Shown: positions 12,367 through 24,000 of the stretch, piece by piece
Layout: the number at the start of each line of letters is the position of its first letter
How positions within the stretch are numbered: position 1 is the stretch's first letter
Origin: Diphasiastrum complanatum
Taxonomy: Eukaryota; Streptophyta; Lycopodiopsida; Lycopodiales; Lycopodiaceae
DNA length: 64,000 nucleotides
Direction of reading: 5' to 3'
NCBI GenBank assembly: GCA_029204225.1
Contig: CM055104.1
Location: forward strand, 38,866,527-38,930,526
Program-made: the position numbers and the translations under genes
Notes under the pieces: generated by a model
Databases searched by the model: none
What the model saw: only the letters and a program-made list of their open reading frames with translations
What the model was told of the DNA's origin: nothing

Positions 12367-12817
12367 AGTTATGGACTCAGCTCATTACATTTGCCATGTC
12401 CATTTACATTTACTTTACTTTATGCATAAGCAGGCTTTGGGCCCTTTTTTATTCATTATTTGACATTTAGACTATATGGTTGGCCTTGGGCCCTATTATT
12501 GACATTTAGACCATATTATTGGCCTTGGGCCCTATGATTCACTATATTGGTTATTTGGTCATATTACTGAGAGTGGGGGCCTTCTTGGAGGGCGCACTAT
12601 TTTCCCTCTCAGTTTGGCCCCAGCCACTGGAAGCTTCCTTTTAGGGCTTCCTCTTGGCTATAAGTAGGGATTCTGTGTCATTTGTTACTTGGCTTATGAT
12701 ATGATCTCCTTCTTTAGTCTCTTTAAGCTTTCTCTCTCCTGCTTTCTAGGGTTAAGTCTTGCTTATGTGATGCTTTCATAGACTAAATCTAGATCAGCCG
12801 TGGCTACGTTCATAACT
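12367..12817 (+). repeat. 3' LTR of the young chromovirus
   Basis: Same length as 6328-6778 with about three substitutions, followed by target duplication ACCTC. Confidence 0.93.
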
Positions 12818-13437
12818 ACCTCCAACAAAGCTTTTTTCGGAACCCTTCTTTCTTGCCAAAAAGTGTGAACAATACACACACGGATAGGGCTGTTGCAACA
12901 CCCTACAAATGGTAATATGCTATCCAATTTTCAGCCTCGGAATGTGATCGGATCATCACAAAAAAATTAGCGCCTTCTTCCACACCTGGAAACAAGCAAA
13001 AAGAAGCGGATCTTCACTTTGTAAAATCAGCAAGGGTGCTGATTTTTCAGCCAAATCAGAAGAATAGAAATTGCTTGTAGATGGGCGCCCTCCTGCAAAG
13101 GAGCAAATCTGAAAAATAGGGCAGCAGCGGACCAACGGAAGTAGGATAAACCTACACGGATGTGCGCGACCTAAAAGAAGCCCCGAAGAAGATAATTAAT
13201 GGCGCCTTCCTGCAACCTAAAAAAACAGCAAACAACAACCTGATTTTTGGGCGCCCAAAATCCTGTTATCTTCTTTGATGTGTGGCGCCCTCCTGCAAAA
13301 CGGAAAAGAGTCAAAAAACGGATCTTCACTCCAAAAACTCAGCAAAGGTGCTGAATTTTTGTGATCCCTAAGTGAAGACGATCTCTTTTGGTAGGGCGCC
13401 CTAAATCAAGCATAGAAGATCCATGGCTCTGATACCA

Positions 13438-13888
13438 TGTAGGAAATCAAAGTGCCAAGATCCTTCTAACATTCAATCTCCATATACAAGAAGAAGAAAA
13501 GAGGAAGAAGAAGAGGGAGAGGGTTAGGCGCCCTCAAGGAGAGAGAAAGTAGTAGCAATGCTTGAAAGGGAATGAATTACAAATGAACATTGGGTACATA
13601 TAAATAGGCCTTCCAAGGGCCTAGACTCTTCCAAACCCTAAGTTTTAGAACCTTCCAAGACCCACTACTAATTATAGGGCACCCCCAAAAGTCAAGATAG
13701 GGTCCCTTAACATAATTAGACTTTACTTGGACCCACGAATTACTACTGGACCAAAATTGGATCCAACTCAACTAAAACTGACTTAACATGGTCTAAATAA
13801 TAAACCTAACCCATGGTTACACAAGTCTCGACCTTTTGGGTCAAAGTAACCTATGGGAAACTAACATTATCATTTATTACTTCTAACA
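13438..13888 (-). repeat. 5' LTR of pol-less element copy 1
   Basis: 451 bp, flanked by GCATA on the outside and by the primer-binding site on the inside. Confidence 0.9.
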
Positions 13889-14737
13889 GCATAGTGGAAT
13901 AAAATGTAAATGACTAACTACTCTGACTACCACAGCTTAGGTTTCAAAACCCAAACTTGTGATATCATAAGATCAGAATCTGATTTCAACTACAATATTT
14001 TGAGATTAAATCCCTTTGGACAATGCTTCCCATAAAAATAAAACTGAAATGTACTAGTAAAGAGGTTCTACACTAAATGCATATGGCTTCAACTTAAAAA
14101 CACGATATACGATTCTTTTGTAGCATATAGAAAGCCAAACGATTGCAACACCATTCAACAATTATAATAAAATCCCCTCCCAGCAATCGTAAATTTCTTG
14201 ATACATTGAATACCAATGGGCTGGCTCCTTGAGATTTAACCATATGTTTCTTGTATGAGTTAGGAATTTCAGAAAGCACAAGATTTCTATCGATCACTTA
14301 CATCCTCATGTGTTCACTTGTGTTCTTTAGAATGAATATCTAGCTAAACTTCGTAATAAAACTATAGCTTTTCGTACGTTTCATGTGTGTGTAAAAATTG
14401 GCTCCACTGACCAGTGATCTTTTGAAAAGATTAATAGACCTGAACTATTTACTTCCGTTCTTTACTCAACAAGGAAACTAAGCACACCTACATGTAACTT
14501 TAAAAATAGAATGATTTGGACAATTATTTTACTTAAATTGAAAGTGAAAACGAAAAGTCTTTGAAGTCCTTGAGGATATACAGACAAGAACGTTATATTA
14601 AGGAAATTCGAAATATGTTGCACAGAAGAAAGACCCCTCTCATAGAATTTATCAAAAGTTGAGGCACGCACTAGTTAGGTTCTCCAAAGAAATAAATGCA
14701 GTACAAAAGAGCTGTGTCCATTGAATACATAACTTAC
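13889..14737 (-). other. Unique intron 7 sequence next to exon 7
   Basis: AT-rich, with no coding match on either strand and no repeat recognised. It resumes the host intron sequence interrupted by the pol-less element at GCATA. Confidence 0.55.
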
Positions 14738-15096
14738 CAGCTTGGTATTGATAGGTGCCAGCTCGCCCGCCACATGTGCAGCAACATGTGCGACAGTTTT
14801 TTCACGAGAAGATGCCTTGGCAGCATTTGCACTTCTTCCATTTACCGCTGCTGACGCAGCATCTACAATGCTCAATGGTAAACTTGATTTGTCTTTGCCT
14901 CTCTCATCTCGAGGTTTCTGCTTAGTATCATGGAGAGCAGACAGAGCTGCAGCTTGTTCCAGCCGAGCTTTACCACCGCCGCCACCAAGGTTAGCAGCCT
15001 CTCTTCCTCTCTCAGTCCCCAGTTCTTGCAACATCCGCTTGGTATCTCCAGACAAGTTTATGAAGTAAGAAGGATCTGCTTTTGACTTTTCTAGTT
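14738..15096 (-). CDS. PUB49: PUB49-like exon 7 (residues 185-304, linker)
   Basis: The acceptor is GTTCAG|AA and the donor CTG|GTAAGT. The exon is 359 nt and contains [20 protein letters not shown], a GGGGGKAR loop, and [20 protein letters not shown]. It ends at APINTKL, where the family continues into the cyclophilin domain. That next exon was not found between 1 and 14737. Confidence 0.93.
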
Positions 15097-18000
15097 CTGA
15101 ACATTCCCAATAACGTGCAAGTTACAAAGCTTAGTTCATCCATTTTGTTAACCAAAACGTTGAAATTTACAGACTAAATGTATGTATCTTGTTGGTGGGA
15201 TCCAGACAATCTAAATTGGTTACTCTAGTTTTTGCCCTGCATAGTTGTGCAGACAATTATAAACAAGAGAGCTACTGAAGCTTTTGGTGACAATAGGAAA
15301 AATTACACAAAAAAGGTTGCATCAGATTTAGAGAAAATTATAACAAACCTTCATCATCAGCCTTCCTATCCATCTTCACATGATCAAATTCTGAAAGTAC
15401 CATTGCACTTAATGCATTTGGATCCTGCGGAAATGTCACGATTGTACCACGCTTTAGATTAAACTTAGTGTGGACATTGGCCTCAAAAAAAAGAACATCA
15501 ATATTCCTGCACTGGATTTGTTCCTCACTTCTTTCATCCTCAGCAAAGCTTGAAAAACCTACAATGCCACTACAAACCCTAACCAGAACTGCCCTCAAAA
15601 AAAAAATCTGGACAAATATTTGTCTGCTGTGAGTAATTCCTGTAATGTCTGTAATTAGGCTATCCATAATAAAGAACTAAAATTAGACATAAGATGAGGA
15701 AAAGACCTGGATTGTGATTAGATCTTCTCTGCTGAAGGGTTCATCAGTCAGCAAATCATGCCAGTTCTTAGGCTTTATGTTTAGCTCCTTGATTGCCTGC
15801 CACATTTTATCAGCCTACACATCAGACAATGCAAGAAACAGAATTTTCATAATGCAAACGCTTATATCTTTTCTCACCTCATAGGAAAAAACATTTCCAG
15901 AAGTCTTCAATGCAACAATGTGGGAGAACTCTGTGAAGACTTTATGGAGCACAGGACACTGATACTCCCCTGCAAAATTAATGGTATAGTGGGTTAGCTT
16001 GCTGCAGCACACATATATGTTCTGCTGCAACTATACTAAGTGGAATCAAATCCAACAAAATTACAAGCGTTAATCAGCCAGTGTGCTTCTCAAAAGCCAA
16101 AAATAATCTAGTGTGTCATGATATGAACATTCCAGACTCCAGACCCATTCCAGAACAGAGCAACTATGGTTTCAGCATATCAAGTACGGTGCTTGCCCAC
16201 AGCAATTCTAACAGCTTTGTAATCCTATGCACTGAAGGCCACAAGAAGTTTGTCTGTGACCATTTCAAATATGCTCCAGAAAACCAAAAAACGTTATTCT
16301 ATTGTTTCCCATCTACACGAATTACAGAGTTTCATACACATGAATCATTCAGGGAAAAGACTACACTCACCGTCAGCATTCTTATGAAATTGAAGCCTGA
16401 TGAGATCCTTCACAGACAAGGGTGAACCCGACACGGGGTTCTTCCCGTACTTTTGGATATAGGGTATGATATTCCTGCAATTGTTGATAATGAAACTCTA
16501 ATTAATGATTTGATAGTACATGACTTCAAATTTACTCAAGTAGACATGCATAGGTGAACACGAAATCCAGTACCCATATCAATCTTACATCAATGTTAAT
16601 TCCAATACTCAAATATGACTCAAAAAGGGTGCAAGCTTTAACTTCATGGAGTACACTCATCAAATATTAGATCACCGGCTCCATACATGGCATGGCTATA
16701 TGTTTAGCACCCCTACTCACAGAACCAATGCTCCCACAACCAATGCACATCATGCATAAAGATACTTCTACAATAAATCCACAAGGATTGAAGCTAAAAA
16801 CTTCATTAGCATAGAATGGAGAAGTGAAATCCAGCTCTTTACCATAAGTGTTATGTGTCTTGCTAACTACGAATTGGTCGGTCCAAATCAGCCTCAAACC
16901 GATTTCAATTATGTTGCAATAATTTCAACCGGCAATTTGAATGTAGAACTTCTTCTGAATAAAAATGTATGTTGGATGTGTGTTACAACAAAAAAAAACG
17001 TCAACTTATGGTTTAGGGTGCAGAAGAACAATATGGTTTTAATGTTCATCCTTCGATGCCCAAAATAGTGGGAGAACATTAAACAATCTTATGATGGGGT
17101 TGAGCTTAAGTTTGTTGAATCAAAGTACTTCTTTGTTCGTTGCTTGCCGTCGACATAAAGGCTATGTTGTAAAATTCCAAATGTTATCACAAATTTTTTA
17201 AAAAATAAACACTTGAACCCTAAATCGTACTAGTATGGTGTAAGATTGCAAATCAAAACTACTTAACATAACAATCAAAAAAATCATAATTGCAACATAG
17301 AATGAGCGTTCATAGAACACGCTGCATAGTGTATAGCGCTATTGTGATTACTATTATGAAGTCTTGCCTCTAGAGCCAAAACAACATATACATGTCATTT
17401 GTTCACATGATAGTAGTATCTACTAACCAATACCTTTAAAGTTCTCAACTAGTGTGTGAACTCTATAGTAACTCCCAAGTCCCTAGGCTAGAGGCTACAT
17501 AAATGAATCATGATACTACTGTAACCTATCCACATGGCACATACTACATCCATGATTCTACGATACCCTTCTAGCCCTCCTTGGGAGCTATGGTGCTAGA
17601 GTCTCCTCATTGTCATGACTCATCGCCCTTCTCTTGCTCGTCATAGTTGCACTAATTTCCAAAACAGTTCCACAATCCTAGAACGTTCTAGATTATAGCT
17701 CCTTTTTTGGTTTAACTTTGATATTCTCATGGGGGAGCTTGCAAAATATTGATTACGAGTGAATAAAAACATATTAAGAAGGTTTTAAATATCACACGAA
17801 AATTTCAGGTTTCATCTGGCCCTATTCGACCTCCCTAGTTTGACGATAAGTGTCATTCCTTACACATCCACGTTGTCCATGCACGCCTACATGAGCCACT
17901 TGTTCTTCGTACTGCTCACTTGTTCTTCGTATTCCTTACACATCCACGTTGTCCATGCACGCCTACATGAGCCACGTTCTCTCCATCATACATTCCATCC

Positions 18001-21000
18001 TGAAAAGCGTGTCTACAAAGAACAAGAAGGGAAACGCCTTGTCAACTCTCTATTTAGTTCTTCCACAAGTGCTTTTGGTGTGAGTTCATCCCTCGTGCTC
18101 CACCCCCTTTCCTTGAAGATTTACATACTTGGACCACATACGCCACTTCATTATACACCATACACACTGACTCACCTATCTCCATTTCCCCCCATCCTTG
18201 TGAATTCACTTTCTTCACCTCTGACATAGTCCTAGCAGCCATCAAGACAATGAAGACTCATCGTTCCATATACGTCAAGGACCTTGAGTCAGTGGGCACT
18301 GGTAGGAGAGTAGGTCGGCCAAGAAGACCATGGCTAAGGGATATCAGGAGACTACAGAGGACAACTAATCTCATGATTCCTCGTGCTCCTTTCTACAGGT
18401 CTGTGAGATTAGTGACAAGGTCACTCTCACATGATGTTCGCTGAAACATAACAGCCCTGGAAGCCCTCTATATTGCCTATGAGGACTTTCAAGTTAAATT
18501 CTATGAGGACTCCACGCTTTGCACTGTGCACGCCAAGAGAGTTACCCTCAGCCATACTCGACTAAGATATGCTATGTATAGAAAACGTATGTAGTTATGG
18601 GTGCTCGATGGAAGGTCCATGATAGAGATGCCAAGTGTGTCAAGTAACGAGAGGCCTGAGAACACCATGAGAATCAATAGCCATAGCTATGAAGGTTTTG
18701 AGATGACGTTAATGCTGCCTGTGTGTATCTATGCTCATCCATGGGGAACAATTGGACTCGTTGGATGTACGTGATAAGTCAGAAGATAGTTATTAGGGTG
18801 TGAATGGGGTGGATAATAAATCAACACTTTAATAAGGCAAGTTAGGGGTCAAACCCAACCACTATCAGATTCATTTCTTGGAGTTGGATACAATAGGGTT
18901 CCCAGTTCTACCACGCTATTTGGACTTGGAATTATCGCACAGTTTGAGATTCATAATGGGACAGCTCCAATGGACTCAACTTATTACATTTGTCGTGTCC
19001 TTCTTTGATTACTTTATTTTATGTATAAGCAGGCATTGGGCCCTTATTATTCATGTATTGGCCTATGGCCCATTTTATTACTCTAGTTGCTATTTTGGAC
19101 ATGATGACTGAGGAGTGGGGAGACACCTAGTGGGTCACAGGCCTACTAGGAGGACGCACTATTATCCCTCCTTACTTGACTGGATTAGTTTGGTCAATCT
19201 TATCCATTACTTGACTTGATTAGTTTGGTCAGTCTTATCTCCTTAGAAGTTCCTTTTAGGGTTCTCTATGTATATGTAGGAGACTTGGCTATCCATGGCT
19301 TGTAGGGCTATGGCAAGGATCTATGTGATGCATCTATGCTATTCTTGTAGGGATTAGTCTTTGTTGCCTCATATCTGATCTTTATGCTTCATTGATGCTA
19401 AAATCTATGATTAAGTTCATACTTGTCAGGGAGATGTTTCTACTACGACATAATCTACGACAGCCAGTTCTACTGAGTCACTCTTATGTACAGCTCCAGA
19501 TTACGTCCTCTCGCAAGAGATCATAGATTGATCCAAACTCAGAGGACAGTGGGGTTGACGATGACATTTTCCAACACAGAGACCAAAGACAACGCACCCA
19601 TATTCATGTTGGACTTACCTCTAGCCACAACTCCCAATACCAGGATTTAGCAATCCTTCTTTAGCAACACCAGGATTTGATGATAGCATGCTACACCAAT
19701 ATTATTATAGCTATGTTTGTAGTCAAACAATCTTGTATTTTAATCTTAGCAATTATACTTCATACATGTTTTTCTTTACTGTTTTGGAGACGTTTCATAC
19801 GCTCTTATTTGCACCACGTACTTGACATGTATCTTTCGTCTTATATGCCCTTCTTAGATGCATTGGAACGGTGTTCCAGACCCCCACGTTTGAACGCTCC
19901 ATTCCGGAAACCCGGAATGTTGTCCAACAAAAAACCTAGAAAATATTATGTAGCTCGCAAAGTCCCCATTTCCAATGAACCAAAAGGAGAGAAGAGGAGC
20001 TTGCAAAGAGAAGAATAGGAGGCCATATGGCTAGTGTGAGCAGTCTATGTGAAGGCCATGATGAGTTGAAGGTGATTGTAGAACATAGAAGAGGGAAAAA
20101 GTGACTATGTGAAGATTTGCAAGCAACGCAATTTCTTGAAGCTTTTGTCACCCTTTTTTTCTTTGCTTTGCTTGGAGGCTATAGTGCATCATTTTCAGTG
20201 ATTCTTGTTGCTAGGATTGGCTGTAAGGTTGCTAGAGAGAGAGAGAAATTGCATGTTCCCAAGCTTCTTTATGCATAGGTCCATTGAGCATTCATATGGT
20301 TGGCATGCATGAGGCATTTTGCATAGCCTTTTTCTAGGTGCACTTTCAATTGAGTTTTTGACCTTTTTTATAGCGTCTTGAGGGTTTCTATACCATGCCT
20401 ATGTTAGAAAACCGACTTGCTCATACAACTTACCCAAGACAAGATTCCTATCGTTGGACGATAGCCATAAACATACATGGAAGAGAACACAAACAACAAT
20501 GATGAAGCATATTGATGAGATGTACTCCAACTATGTCCCATTGCAAATGGACTAGGGTGCACTACATACTTCTATGCCAAAAAGCAAAAGCAAAAACAAT
20601 CTAAAAGCAACCCAAAAACAATTGCCTAATTGATGTCTCTATATAAGATAAAAGCACTGTATCACAGGGGGAGGGAGCATCGACCTAGTGAGGCCCTAGA
20701 CCTAGAGGCAGTAGAGGTAGGGGCAAAGGCAAGGGCAGAGGTTCAAGGCGACAACCGCACATACTCGAGGAGGATTCCCTATCTTCCTACTCATCTACCA
20801 GTGATAGTGATGAGGAGGAATTCCAATATGATCATCATGCCTCCGAGTCATAGAGATTCAGGGTTTTATTTCGTGTCACATGACTCTATGAGTCCATTGT
20901 CCATCTATCATAGTACATACTCATGTACTTGGCCATTCGCCCACTCCTTAATATACATCAGAGCTTTACCATTTATGACATCAAACATATTAATCGTTCT

Positions 21001-24000
21001 CATGAGGCATGGGTGGAATGTGGATCAATTTCCATATTTTTGTATCACATACAACACTACAGTCTATATTATGTAACTGCTTTAGAGTTTCAATTTTGGT
21101 GTGCAGCATGCTAAAGCCTAAATGCTTTGTTCAACTAATGAATATACTATGAGTTATGGACTTGGCTCATTACATTCCCAGTGTCCATTCTTTTATTCGT
21201 TATTATGCATAAGCAGGCCTAAGGGCCCTTTTTATTCATATACTGGCCTTGGGCCCTATTTGGTCATATTTTTAGGACTTGGTCACGTTGATTTAAAGTG
21301 TTGGGAAGGAGCACTATTTTCCCTCCAAATCCTATTTCCTCCCTTTTTTTAAATACTCTATTTGATTTAGGGAGAGGGTATATGTAGGGCAGCATTGTAA
21401 TCCTTTATTCAGTTTATGACGATTGCTCCTCTTTAGCCTCCTTAAGCATTCTCTCTTCTTGCTTTCTAGCTTAAGTCCTGCTTTCTAGCATAACTAGTGA
21501 ATCTTAGCTTGTAACTTGGCATCAACACTTTTTCCAGCTTATTTGGCACAAGTTGAGGATTCGCATTGGTGGCTGGTTGGCGCATCTATTCTGTCATATC
21601 TTCAGCTTTTACCTCTCTTTGTTGGCACTACTGATTGGACGACAGATCAGCACCCAGCCAGGTTATTGGTTGCACCCATTTGCACTTCCTTTTTTGCACC
21701 TACTTGCTGTCTTTTTGCTCACATACTGCTCTTTTCCAGCCCCCTATTTACCTCTCATATTTGTCATTTTCTTGCCTCACAACCTCCTCCCTTTTTTCCA
21801 TTTTGTTAGAACCCTTCTACTTATTGGCCTTGCACATTTGTTGTCCATTATTCTACTTTCTCAGCCCCTTGTTTTTTGATTATTATCCATCTTGATTGGC
21901 TGTTTTTGTGCCATTTTTTGGTGATTTTGGAAGTTAGACTAAGTTGGGGTGACGACAAACGTCCTCTCCCTCAGGTTTTGTCTCTTCCTTAGTCCCTATG
22001 GCGACTTCTTCATCAGAAGACCCACCGCAGAGCTCTTTAGATGATCGTTTTACACATATTGATGCCCGCATGGATCATCTTGAGAGTCATATTGATCGTG
22101 TTCTTTCTAGCCTTGAGACTATCCTACCACGAGGGGATACCACCCCCCCAGACATTCCTCGTCGTCCTGGTAAAGCACCTTTATTTCCTATCTTGAGTAC
22201 ACCTGCTCCTGCTCCATCTCCATCTTCAAGAGGTGCTTTTGGTAGTACGTTTGGTCTCCCTTCATATAGTGCTAGTCCTTATGGGTCTCCTTTCGGGTCT
22301 TTTGTACCACCACCTAGATTTCCCTCCGCACCACCAGGATTTCCTTCTCCTACTTTTTCAGGTAATCATGAGCCCCATTTTGCTCATGATTTTCGTGAAC
22401 GCATCCAGCTTACTACTTAATTTGGTTCATCTGACGGGAATATCTTGGAAAATTGGTTCTCTAAATTAGAGACCTATTTTCTTATGTATCCCAAGATTGA
22501 CACCCAGAAAATGCAGTTGGCTACATTACATTTAGATGGTCGAGCTCAGACTTGGTGGCGTGCATATATGCCCTACTTTTCATCATGATCTTCGTATGGC
22601 TATGATTGACCCACAGTGGTTGGTTCGCCAACGTGATCTGTTACGTAGCCTTCGCCATGCTAGTGATTTGACTGCTTATATTGATCAGTTTACTGAGCTT
22701 TCCTACCTTTTTACTGATCTTCATCCTACAAAGCTTATTTCACGTTTTATTGCCGATCTTAGAGACTCCTTACGATATGATGTCTCATCTTTTCGGCCTC
22801 CTACTCTCTCAGATGCTATCTCCTTGGCTACTACCTTGCAGCATAAGTATCCTGAGTTATCCACTTCTTCTCATTTTTCTCGCTCTCATTCCACTGCTTC
22901 TCCTACTTTGGCTTCTTCTACTACCGTTCCTCCTCGCCCTCCTACACCCCGTCCTGCCTTTGTTCGATGTTATTCAGCCGCAGAGTTCGCTGAGATTCAG
23001 CAGAAGCGCCTCTGTTATCGTTGTAAGAGTCCAGATCATCTAGCTCGTGATTGCCGACAATCTCCTGGTCCTCCTACCGTTGTTTTTTACCATGAGGCTC
23101 TTACTCCTAATAATTCTGATGTTTATATCCAGATTCTTGATACTCCTGACCCACATTCTACTGATGAGCCGGCTGACCCGCTTCCTAATGATCCTGCTTC
23201 CGCCGCTTGCCATGCACAGCTTGCTTATGCTACTTGGGCTGGGCGTCCTGGTCCTCGTTCTATTTGGTTACGTGTCCGCATTTTGGGGCGAGAGTATATT
23301 GCTTTGATGGATACTGGCAGTACACATTCATTTATTAGCAGCTACATTTCCACCAGGATTCGTGCTACACCTATTTCTGCTACACAGTCTCTCATTGTCG
23401 AGGTTGCTAGCTCACATTCTTTTATCAGCTCTCAGATGTTTCAGGGCTTGGACTATAGCATTGGTGACTTCTTTGGACAAGTAGATTTCTATATTATTCC
23501 TCTGGAGCGTTGTGACATTATTCTTGGTGCAGATTGGTTTTCTTCACTTGTTGGTACTGTTGCTGTGGATCTTTCTCAACAGACACTGTCTTTTACACAT
23601 GCTGGTCGGCATCATTTACTTTCTGGTATTGATTCCCAGGGTGACTATCAATTGGTTACCGGGAAACAGTTTATGTGTAGCCTGCCAATGGCTCAGGGTG
23701 CAGCTCTTCTTATCATTCAGAGTACATCAGTTGCTGCTCCTCCTGCTCCATCCATGGGTCCTCTTCCTCAAGTGATTTCTGACTCATTGCATCGGTATTC
23801 TGTTGTCTTTTCGAAACCTACGTCTCTGCCACCATTACAAGATGTCACCCACCATATTGATCTTATTCCTGGTGCTACCCCACCCTCTCGTGCTCCATAT
23901 CGTATGTCTAAAGTTGAACGCGATGAGGTTCAGCTCCAGGTTGCTTCCCTTTTATGTCAGGGCCTCATTGTTCCTAGCCATAGTCCCTTTGCTGCTCCTG

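Larger units (their letters stand above)
6328..12817 (+). mobile_element. Chromovirus (Ty3/gypsy with chromodomain), young, nearly whole
   Basis: 6,490 bp, inserted in the pol-less element. Two 451-bp LTRs (6328-6778 and 12367-12817) differ at about 3 sites. A perfect target duplication ACCTC lies at 6323-6327 and 12818-12822. The LTR ends are AGTTATG...CATAACT, not TG...CA. The Met primer site starts directly after the left LTR (6779), and a GGGGAG purine tract ends directly before the right one. Parts in order: gag, zinc knuckle, protease, RT, RNase H, integrase, chromodomain. The lineage within chromoviruses (Reina- or Tekay-like) is not decided. Its reading frames carry about three breaks. 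At a commonly used grass rate of 1.3e-8 per site per year the LTRs imply roughly 0.25 Myr; the right rate for this plant is unknown. Confidence 0.93.
4110..13888 (-). mobile_element. Pol-less LTR retrotransposon (copy 1), interrupted by a chromovirus
   Basis: LTRs are 4110-4577 and 13438-13888, beginning TGT and ending ACA. A perfect 5-bp target duplication GCATA lies at 4105-4109 and 13889-13893. In element sense (minus), the Met primer site is at 13425-13437 and the purine tract AAGGAGGG abuts the 4577 end. Without the nested chromovirus (6328-12817) the element is about 3.3 kb. Its body encodes a copia-type gag start plus an unidentified reading frame (4758-6103). I see no protease, reverse transcriptase, RNase H or integrase. 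LTR divergence is about 1% by eye, apart from a GAA-repeat length difference, so it is young. A second copy lies at 26528-29554. Confidence 0.88.

Noticed and set aside
14742-15068. Plus-strand open frame of about 108 codons, Ala/Ser/Pro-rich
   Set aside because: It is the antisense shadow of exon 7 of the PUB49-like gene, whose minus-strand translation matches the family.
17840-18229. 129-codon plus-strand frame
   Set aside because: It runs through a tandem duplication and low-complexity His/Ser/Leu text. No family resemblance.
19861-19925. TTCCGGAAACCCGGAA palindrome-like stretch, considered as a transposon end or recombination site
   Set aside because: No matching second end or flanking duplication was found.
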